From Azospira inquinata (GTDB taxonomy: Bacteria; Pseudomonadota; Gammaproteobacteria; Burkholderiales; Rhodocyclaceae): DNA of 64,000 bases. The position numbers and the translations under genes are program-made. The notes under the pieces were generated by a model, which made no database searches, was not told where the DNA came from, and was given only the letters and a program-made list of their open reading frames with translations. Location: positions 1,550,001 through 1,614,000 of the forward strand of contig NZ_CP064782.1 of the NCBI RefSeq assembly GCF_018905915.1. Direction: 5' to 3'. Below are positions 57,558-64,000 of the stretch, piece by piece (positions within the stretch are counted from its first letter, which is position 1; every line of letters starts with the position of its first letter).

Positions 57558-60500
57558 TTACAGCAGCACCCGCTCGATGCCCCCGTCGTTGGCCTTGGCC
57601 ACGTAATCGGCCATCCAGTTTTCTCCCAGCAGGGTCTTGGCCATTTCCACCACCACGTAATCGGCCTGGATGTCCGCATCCGGCTCGTAGCGGGACAGGC
57701 CCTGGAGGCAGGAGGGGCAGGAGGTGAGGATTTTCACCTGGCCATGGAAAGGTGTGACCTGACCGTGGGCGTCCGGTTCCCCGGCGGCTCGCAGCAGGGC
57801 GGCGCCCTTTTCGATTTCCTCCTGCTTGCGGAAGCGCACCTGGGTGGAGACGTCGGGCCGGGAGACCGCCAGGGTGCCGGATTCGCCGCAGCAGCGGTCG
57901 TTCAGATCCACCCGCTGGCCCATCAGGTCATTCACCACCTTGATGCCCGAATAGGTCTTCATGGGGGTGTGGCAGGGCTCATGGTACATGTAGCGCACCC
58001 CCTGCACCCCTTCCAGCTTGACCCCCTTCTCCAGCAGATATTCGTGGATGTCCAGGAGGCGGCAGCCCGGGAAGATTTTCTCGAATTCGTACTTTTGCAG
58101 CTGGTCCATGCAGGTGCCGCAGGAGACGATCACCGTCTTGATGTCCAGGTAATTCAGGGTGTTGGCTACCCGGTGGAACAGTACCCGGTTGTCCGTGATG
58201 ATCTTCTGGCCCTTGTCTTCCTGGCCCGCGGCGGTCTGGGGATAGCCGCAGCACAGGTAGCCCGGGGGCAGGACGGTGACGGCGCCCACCTGGTAGAGCA
58301 TGGCCTGGGTGGCCAGCCCCACTTGGGAGAAGAGCCGTTCCGAGCCGCAGCCGGGGAAATAGAAGACCGCGTCCGAATCCTCCGTGGCCTTGCGGGGGTC
58401 CCGGATCACCGGAATCACCTCATTGTCCTCGATGTCCAGGAGGGCCCGGGCGGTGCGCTTGGGCAGGTGGCCCGGCATGGGCTTGTTGATGAAGTGGATG
58501 ATCTGGGCGCGCAGGGGCGGCCGACCCAGGGTGGCGGGGGGGTGGCGCAGTTGCTCCCGGCTCAGGCCCAGGGCCTTGGCCGCTTTGACGGCGAGACGCT
58601 GGGCCCGATAGCCCCAGTCGATCATCACCTTGCGCACCAGCTTCACCGTGGCCGGGTCCTTCATGGTGAGGAAGGCCATGGCGGCGGCCTTGCCCGGATC
58701 GAACTTCTTCTTGCCCTGCTTGCGCAGGAAGTTGCGCATGGCCACGGACACATCGCCGAAATCGATATCCACCGGGCAGGGCTTCACGCAACGGTGGCAA
58801 ACCGTGCAGTGGTCGGCCACGTCGTTGAATTCGTCGAAATGTTGCAGGGAAATGCCCCGCCGGGTCTGCTCCTCATAGAGGAAGGCCTCGATCAGCAGGG
58901 AGGTGGCGAGGATTTTGTTGCGCGGGCTATAGAGCAGATTGGCCCGGGGCACGTGGGTGGAGCAGACCGGCTTGCACTTACCGCAACGCAGGCAGTCCTT
59001 GATGCTGTGGGCGATTTTGCCCACCTCGGACTGCTCCATGATGAGGGATTCGGCCCCCAGCAGGGAGAAGGAGGGGGTGTAGGCATTGCGCAGATCGGCC
59101 CCGGGCATGAGCTTGCCCTTGTTGAAATGGCCGTTGGGGTCCACCTTGGCCTTGTAGGCCCGGAAGGGGGCGATTTCCTCTTCCGAAAGAAAATCCAGCT
59201 TGGTAATGCCGATGCCGTGTTCCCCGGAAATGACCCCGCCCAGGGAGCGGGCCAGGGCCATGATGCGGCTCACCGCCCCGTTGGCGGTGCGGAGCATTTC
59301 GTAATGGTCCGAATTCACCGGGAGATTGGTGTGCACATTGCCGTCCCCGGCGTGCATGTGCAGGGCGACGAAAACCCGGCCGCGCAGCACTTCCTGGTGC
59401 AGGGCCTCGAACTTGTCGATGATGAGCCGGTACACCTTGCCGTCGAAAATGGCGGTGAGTTCGGGCTTCAGCTCATTTTTCCAGGACACCCGCACGGAGT
59501 AATCCTGGAGCCGGTGGAAGAGGGTGGGATTGGCGGCCCGGTTGGTGAGGGGGCCCGCTTCGATGCCCAGGGCGGCGAAATGGCTTTCCGCCTCGGCCAG
59601 GGGCATGTCCAGGTTGTCCAGCAGCCACTGCCAGCGGTGGCGGATGCCTTCCACCAGCTCCAGGGCCGCCTGGCGCCGGTCGCCGATGAGCACGTCCTTA
59701 TCCAGGTTGGCGTCGCCGCTGGAAAGGGGCAGGTCGCCCTGGAGGAAATTCACCAGGGTGTCGCACAGCTCCAGCTTGTTGCGGGTGGACAGCTCGATAT
59801 TGATGCGCTCGATGCCGTCGCAGTAATCCCCCATGCGGGGCAGGGGAATCACCACGTCCTCGTTGATCTTGAAGGCGTTGGTGTGCTTGGAGATGGCGGC
59901 GGTACGGGAGCGGTCCAGCCAGTATTTCTTGCGCAGCTCCGGGCTCACGGCAATGAAACCTTCCGCACCCCGCTGGTTGCACATGCGCACCACTTCGGAG
60001 GCGGCGTGCATCACGGCGGCTTCGTCGTGACCCACGATGTCCCCCAGCAGCACCATCTTGGGCCGCCCCAGGGTTTCCCCCTTGCGCTTGGCTTTGGTGG
60101 CATAGCCCACCGCCTTCACATAGCGCTCGTCCATGTGTTCCAGGCCCGCCAGCTGGACCCCGGCAGCGTGACCAGCGCCACCCGGCTTGAAGAAGTCGGT
60201 GATTTCCACGATGGAGGGCACCGCTTCCCGGACCTGGCCGAAAAATTCCAGGCAGACGGTGCGGGTGATGGGGGGCATTTTGTGCAGTACCCAGCGGGCG
60301 GCCACCACCAGGCCGTCACAGCCTTCCTTCTGCACTCCGGGTACCCCGCCCAGGAATTTATCGGTCACGTCCTTGCCCAGGCCCGCCTTGCGGCAGCTGG
60401 CCCCGGGCAGGGAAAGGATGTCTTCCTGGAGCAGCTTTTCCCCGGAGGGATCAAAGCGTTTCAGGCGGAAGCGCACCGTGGGCTGTTCGTGGATTTTGCC

Positions 60501-61475
60501 CAGGTTGTGATCCAGGCGTTCCACTTCCAGCCAGTTGCCGTCCGCGTCCACCATCTTCCACCAGGCCAGATTGTCCAGGGCGGTGCCCCACAGCACGGCC
60601 TTCTTGCCCCCCGCGTTCATGGCGATATTGCCGCCGATGCAGGAGGCTTCCGCTGAGGTGGGGTCCACGGCAAAGACCACGCCGGCGGCTTCCGCCGCTT
60701 CCGAAACCCGCTTGGTGACGACCCCGGCGCCGGTGCGGATGGTGGCCACGGGGCGGCTTACCCCGGGCAGTTCGATTTCTTCCACCGGCCCCAGGTCGAT
60801 GAGCTTTTCCGTATTGATGACGGCGGACAGGGGGGTGAGGGGCACGGCACCCCCGGTGTAACCGGTGCCACCCCCCCGGGGAATGACGGTGAGGCCCAGC
60901 TCGATACAGCCCCGCACCAGGGGGGCGATTTCTTCCTCCGTATCCGGGGTGAGGACCACGAAGGGATAGGCCACCCGCCAGTCCGTGGCGTCGGTGACGT
61001 GGGATACCCGGGCTAGGCCGTCGAAGGCGATATTGTCCTTGCGGGTATGGCGGGACAGGCTTTTTAGCACCTGATGGCGCAGGTGTAGGGTGTCCACGAA
61101 GCGCTGTTCAAAGCGGTCCACGGCCTTTTCCGCCGCCTGGACCAGGGCCGCTACCTTGCGGCTACGCTGGGGATCTTCCTTTTCCGTGGCCTGACGGCGC
61201 TTCTCTACTTCCCGCAGGCGGTGGCGCATGGCCTCCACCAGGGCTTCCCGGCGGTGCCGGTTGGCCAGCAGGTCGTCTTCCAGGTAGGGGTTGCGGCGCA
61301 CCACCCAGATATCCCCCAGCACTTCATAGAGCATCCGGGCGGAACGGCCGGTGACTCGCTCCAGGCGCAGTTCATCGAGCACCTGCCACATGTCTTCCCC
61401 GAGCAGGCGGATGACGATCTCCCGGTCGGAGAAGGAAGTGTAGTTGTAGGGGATTTCGCGCAGACGTACGGTCAT
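57558..61475 (-). CDS. DUF3683/FAD-binding/4Fe-4S/CCG multidomain oxidoreductase
   Basis: A 1305-residue redox enzyme with five parts. An N-terminal DUF3683 region (about residues 1-130) comes first. A PCMH-type FAD-binding domain (about 150-400) has [12 protein letters not shown] near residue 197. An FAD-oxidase C domain has [12 protein letters not shown] near 704 and [10 protein letters not shown]. Two 4Fe-4S clusters lie at [11 protein letters not shown] (about 827) and [14 protein letters not shown] (about 888). Two CCG-type cysteine domains include FPGCGSERL (about 1038), CCGYPQ (about 1078) and CCGESG (about 1199). This resembles a D-lactate or glycolate dehydrogenase with its iron-sulfur subunit fused on. 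The 2-hydroxyacid substrate is not determined. It diverges from ilvA. Confidence 0.9.
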   Translation of the reverse strand: MTVRLREIPYNYTSFSDREIVIRLLGEDMWQVLDELRLERVTGRSARMLYEVLGDIWVVRRNPYLEDDLLANRHRREALVEAMRHRLREVEKRRQATEKEDPQRSRKVAALVQAAEKAVDRFEQRFVDTLHLRHQVLKSLSRHTRKDNIAFDGLARVSHVTDATDWRVAYPFVVLTPDTEEEIAPLVRGCIELGLTVIPRGGGTGYTGGAVPLTPLSAVINTEKLIDLGPVEEIELPGVSRPVATIRTGAGVVTKRVSEAAEAAGVVFAVDPTSAEASCIGGNIAMNAGGKKAVLWGTALDNLAWWKMVDADGNWLEVERLDHNLGKIHEQPTVRFRLKRFDPSGEKLLQEDILSLPGASCRKAGLGKDVTDKFLGGVPGVQKEGCDGLVVAARWVLHKMPPITRTVCLEFFGQVREAVPSIVEITDFFKPGGAGHAAGVQLAGLEHMDERYVKAVGYATKAKRKGETLGRPKMVLLGDIVGHDEAAVMHAASEVVRMCNQRGAEGFIAVSPELRKKYWLDRSRTAAISKHTNAFKINEDVVIPLPRMGDYCDGIERINIELSTRNKLELCDTLVNFLQGDLPLSSGDANLDKDVLIGDRRQAALELVEGIRHRWQWLLDNLDMPLAEAESHFAALGIEAGPLTNRAANPTLFHRLQDYSVRVSWKNELKPELTAIFDGKVYRLIIDKFEALHQEVLRGRVFVALHMHAGDGNVHTNLPVNSDHYEMLRTANGAVSRIMALARSLGGVISGEHGIGITKLDFLSEEEIAPFRAYKAKVDPNGHFNKGKLMPGADLRNAYTPSFSLLGAESLIMEQSEVGKIAHSIKDCLRCGKCKPVCSTHVPRANLLYSPRNKILATSLLIEAFLYEEQTRRGISLQHFDEFNDVADHCTVCHRCVKPCPVDIDFGDVSVAMRNFLRKQGKKKFDPGKAAAMAFLTMKDPATVKLVRKVMIDWGYRAQRLAVKAAKALGLSREQLRHPPATLGRPPLRAQIIHFINKPMPGHLPKRTARALLDIEDNEVIPVIRDPRKATEDSDAVFYFPGCGSERLFSQVGLATQAMLYQVGAVTVLPPGYLCCGYPQTAAGQEDKGQKIITDNRVLFHRVANTLNYLDIKTVIVSCGTCMDQLQKYEFEKIFPGCRLLDIHEYLLEKGVKLEGVQGVRYMYHEPCHTPMKTYSGIKVVNDLMGQRVDLNDRCCGESGTLAVSRPDVSTQVRFRKQEEIEKGAALLRAAGEPDAHGQVTPFHGQVKILTSCPSCLQGLSRYEPDADIQADYVVVEMAKTLLGENWMADYVAKANDGGIERVLL

Positions 61476-61789
61476 CGGAAGGGGCGGCCAGGGCCGTGTC
61501 TTTCAAAAAGGGGATTTTAACGTATTGCACTGTCCCGGGTAGAGCGGGGTGGGTCAAGGCCCGGGACGGCGATGCCAGGTTGGCCCGGCGCTGGCCTAAT
61601 CCGGTCCCTCCGGGGAGCGGTGCCAGGGGCTTGGTTCAGGCTCAGACCGTCCGGCGGGCCGGATGTTCCGGGCGCCGCACCGGACTTGCGCCCCAGGCCC
61701 TTTCCGGGCGGGGGAAAAGGCCCTGGCTTCATGGACTTGACCGGAGCCCGGGGGGTACACTGATTTCTTTAAGTTTCCCGCCCCATTCC
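61476..61789. other. Divergent gap between the oxidoreductase gene and ilvA
   Basis: This 314-base stretch holds the two promoters, but I see no clean -35/-10 pair, no leader peptide with repeated Ile/Leu/Val codons and no known riboswitch. A GC-rich inverted pair near 61600-61690 is likely just composition. No gene is visible. Confidence 0.4.
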
Positions 61790-63301
61790 ATGCCCCACGA
61801 TTACCTCACCAAAATCCTCAACGCCCGGGTGTACGACGTTGCCGTCGAAACCGCCCTGTCCCCCATGCCCAACCTCTCCCGTCGTCTGGGCAACCGCTTT
61901 CTGCTGAAACGGGAAGACACCCAGCCGGTGTTTTCCTTCAAGCTGCGGGGGGCTTACAACAAGATCGCCAGCCTTTCTCCGGCCCAGCTTAAGCGGGGGG
62001 TGATTTGCGCCTCCGCCGGCAACCACGCCCAGGGCGTGGCCATGGCCGCCGCCAAGGTAGGGTGCCGGGCGGTGATCGTCATGCCCACCACCACGCCCCA
62101 GATCAAGGTGCAGGCGGTGGTGGCCCGGGGCGGCGAAGCGGTGCTGGCCGGGGAATCCTTTGATGAGGCCTATGCCCACGCCCTGGAATTGCAGAAGCGG
62201 GACAAGCTCACCTTCGTCCATCCTTTCGACGATCCGGAAGTGATTGCCGGTCAGGGCACCATTGGCATGGAAATCCTGCACCAGCACAGTAAGCCCATCC
62301 ACGCCGTGTTCTGCTCCATCGGCGGCGGCGGTCTGGCCGCCGGGGTGGCGGCCTACATCAAGGAAGTGCGTCCGGACGTGAAGGTGATCGGGGTGGAAAC
62401 CTTTGACGCCGACGCCATGCAGCGTTCCCTGATCGCCGGCAAGAGGGTGCGCCTCAACCAGGTGGGCCTGTTTTCCGACGGCACGGCGGTGAAATACGTG
62501 GGGGAAGAAACCTTCCGCCTGTGCCAGGAATATCTGGATGAAATCGTCCTGGTGGATACGGATGCCATCTGCGCCGCCATCAAGGATGTGTTTGAAGACA
62601 CCCGCTCCATTCTGGAACCCGCCGGCGCCCTGGCCCTGGCCGGGGCCAAGGAATACGCCAAGCAGCACAAGCTGAAGGATCAGGCCCTGGTGGCCGTGGC
62701 CTCCGGGGCCAACACCAATTTCGACCGGCTCGGGTTCGTTACCGAGCGGGCCGAGGTGGGGGAACAGCGGGAAGCCATTCTGGCGGTCACCCTGCCGGAA
62801 AAACCCGGGGCCTACAAAAAGTTCGTCAGCCTCATCGGCAACCGGAGCATTACCGAATTCAACTACCGCTATAACGATGCCCAGGAAGCCCATGTCTTCG
62901 TCGGTATCCAGGTGGCCAACCGGGCCGAATCCCTGAAGCTGGTGGAAAGCCTGCAAAAGCACGGCTACGCCACCCTGGATTTGACCGAAGACGAAATGGC
63001 CAAGCTCCATGTGCGCCATCTGGTGGGGGGCCACGCCCATCAGGTGCAGAACGAGCTCCTCTACCGTTTTGAATTCCCGGAACGGCCCGGCGCCCTGATG
63101 CACTTCCTCAACCAAATGAGCGCCAGCTGGAATATCAGCCTGTTCCACTACCGCAACCACGGCGCCGACTATGGCCGGGTGCTGGTGGGGATGCAGGTGC
63201 CCCCGGCGGAAAAGAAGGAATTCCAGGCCTTCCTGAAAACCCTGGGCTACCGTTCCTGGGACGAATCCAAGAACCCGGCCTATAAGCTCTTCCTCGGCTG
63301 A
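61790..63301 (+). CDS. ilvA: Threonine deaminase (biosynthetic), IlvA
   Basis: A 503-residue PLP enzyme. The cofactor lysine is in FSFKLRGAYNK near residue 50, the SAGNHAQGVA block is near 75 and the Gly-rich phosphate loop SIGGGGLAAGV near 176. Two C-terminal ACT-like regulatory regions (about 330-410 and 425-500) mark the biosynthetic, isoleucine-inhibited form. It turns threonine into 2-oxobutyrate for isoleucine synthesis. The start at MPHDYL is chosen because upstream in-frame sequence lacks family content. Confidence 0.97.
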   Translation: MPHDYLTKILNARVYDVAVETALSPMPNLSRRLGNRFLLKREDTQPVFSFKLRGAYNKIASLSPAQLKRGVICASAGNHAQGVAMAAAKVGCRAVIVMPTTTPQIKVQAVVARGGEAVLAGESFDEAYAHALELQKRDKLTFVHPFDDPEVIAGQGTIGMEILHQHSKPIHAVFCSIGGGGLAAGVAAYIKEVRPDVKVIGVETFDADAMQRSLIAGKRVRLNQVGLFSDGTAVKYVGEETFRLCQEYLDEIVLVDTDAICAAIKDVFEDTRSILEPAGALALAGAKEYAKQHKLKDQALVAVASGANTNFDRLGFVTERAEVGEQREAILAVTLPEKPGAYKKFVSLIGNRSITEFNYRYNDAQEAHVFVGIQVANRAESLKLVESLQKHGYATLDLTEDEMAKLHVRHLVGGHAHQVQNELLYRFEFPERPGALMHFLNQMSASWNISLFHYRNHGADYGRVLVGMQVPPAEKKEFQAFLKTLGYRSWDESKNPAYKLFLG

Positions 63302-63320
63302 GCCGGGATTTGCCTCTAAG

Positions 63321-63347
63321 AAAGCGGGCTGGGGCCCGCTTTTTTTG
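63321..63347 (+). terminator. Terminator after ilvA
   Basis: The stem AGCGGGC/GCCCGCT with a TGGG loop is followed by seven T residues, 20 bases past the ilvA stop. Confidence 0.92.
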
Positions 63348-63509
63348 TTAACGCCTGCTTCCGGGAAATGCCCGCTGCACGGCCTTCTCCGCCTAAACGC
63401 GACCATATGCCGCATGCCCTTTTGGGTAGGGACTGCCTACCATTCCCCCCTTTTAACCGGGTCGGTCATGGGGCGCATAAGCCCTGGGCCGTTACTTTAG
63501 GGAGGCAAT

Positions 63510-64000
63510 ATGGGGTCGGGAAAGCGGGGCTTGGCGGGCGGTTTGGTGGCAATGGCCGTGGGGGGATTGGCCTGGGGGGCGGACGGGGTGCCCACCCTGG
63601 GGGAAGTGGAAGTCCGGGGCACGCCCTTGGACAGCGCGACTACGGAGGGTTCCGGTTCCTACACCAGCCCGGCGGTAACCGTGGCCGGCAAGGAAGCCGT
63701 GCCCCGGCGGGAAATTCCCAATTCCGTGTCCGTGGTGACCCGCCAGCAGATGGACGATCAGGCCATGGTGACGGTGACTGACGCCCTCCAATACACCACC
63801 GGGGTGACGGCCATCCCCAACGATCCCAGCCAGGCCCAGTTCAGCGCCCGGGGCTATGCCCTGGGGGTGATGTATGACGGTATGCCGGCCTACAGCAGCC
63901 TGTCCGGCTATCAGCAGTTTGATCTGGCCATCTATGACCGGGTGGAAGTGTGGCGGGGGCCCGCCGGATTGCTGCAAGGCTCAGACGATCCGGCCGGGGT
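63510..64000 (+). CDS. TonB-dependent siderophore receptor, cut by the window edge
   Basis: The first 163 codons of a TonB-dependent receptor are seen. It has a signal peptide (cleavage near GADGVP, about residue 25), the TonB-box region LGEVEVRGT, then the plug domain with EIPNSVSVVTRQQMDDQ, ALQYTTGV, SARGYALGVMYDG and VEVWRGPAGLLQGSDDPAG, the blocks typical of ferric-siderophore receptors such as those of the FhuE/FpvA group. GGAGG precedes the ATG. The barrel lies beyond 64000. No Fur box was seen in the short upstream gap. Confidence 0.9.
   Translation, partial: MGSGKRGLAGGLVAMAVGGLAWGADGVPTLGEVEVRGTPLDSATTEGSGSYTSPAVTVAGKEAVPRREIPNSVSVVTRQQMDDQAMVTVTDALQYTTGVTAIPNDPSQAQFSARGYALGVMYDGMPAYSSLSGYQQFDLAIYDRVEVWRGPAGLLQGSDDPAG

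Noticed and set aside
57468-60656. A 1062-codon plus-strand frame
   Set aside because: It is antisense to the FAD/Fe-S oxidoreductase gene, whose motifs are unmistakable; the frame has Gly/His/Val-rich shadow composition.

Overview
The window looks like the replication-origin region of a GC-rich betaproteobacterium, most like the Rhodocyclaceae (Azospira/Dechlorosoma-like). The evidence is the gene order gyrB-dnaN-dnaA | oriC | rpmH-rnpA-yidD-yidC-mnmE, followed by mnmG-rsmG-parA-parB-atpIBEFHAGDC, with no recF between dnaN and gyrB. The assignment rests on gene order and protein character only; no search was run.

Layout. 1-4.1 kb (minus strand): rubredoxin reductase, rubredoxin, a rubrerythrin without its own rubredoxin domain, OxyR and an RsuA-type pseudouridine synthase. 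A good OxyR-type operator lies in front of the rubrerythrin operon. 4.3-18.4 kb: accessory envelope and secretion genes. These are a Ser-rich low-complexity protein, two small exported proteins, a DUF1800/DUF1501 pair, a DUF2917 gene divergent from a MocR regulator with a palindromic operator between them, a di-heme peroxidase, a secreted phosphoesterase behind a Pho box, a class 3 lipase and a TonB receptor/PepSY pair. 18.4-23.6 kb: an AT-richer island inserted next to gyrB. 23.6-49.9 kb: origin, ribosome/tRNA modification, chromosome partition and ATP synthase genes. 50-64 kb: ubiquinone genes (ubiJ, ubiE), phoB-phoR behind a Pho box, a HIT protein, an unknown protein behind a perfect CRP-type site, YjbQ, a 1305-residue FAD/Fe-S oxidoreductase, ilvA, and the start of a second TonB receptor cut by the window edge.

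The most interesting part is the island. Three overlapping, co-directional genes encode a thymidylate-synthase homologue, a protein resembling the uracil-DNA-glycosylase superfamily, and a protein I assign to the alpha-glutamyl/putrescinyl-thymine pyrophosphorylase (5-hydroxymethyl-pyrimidine DNA kinase-related) family, clade 3. In the synthase, the Asn that reads uracil in normal ThyA is Asp, as in T4 dCMP hydroxymethylase. Together they suggest a chromosomal pyrimidine base-modification or base-excision system, possibly antiviral. A HigBA-type toxin-antitoxin pair with a metallopeptidase-type antitoxin and a DUF4031 gene complete the island.

The other point needing a check is atpF, which is split by one extra A in an A8 tract in an otherwise intact ATP synthase operon. 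This could be a sequencing error, a real mutation or a slippage site.
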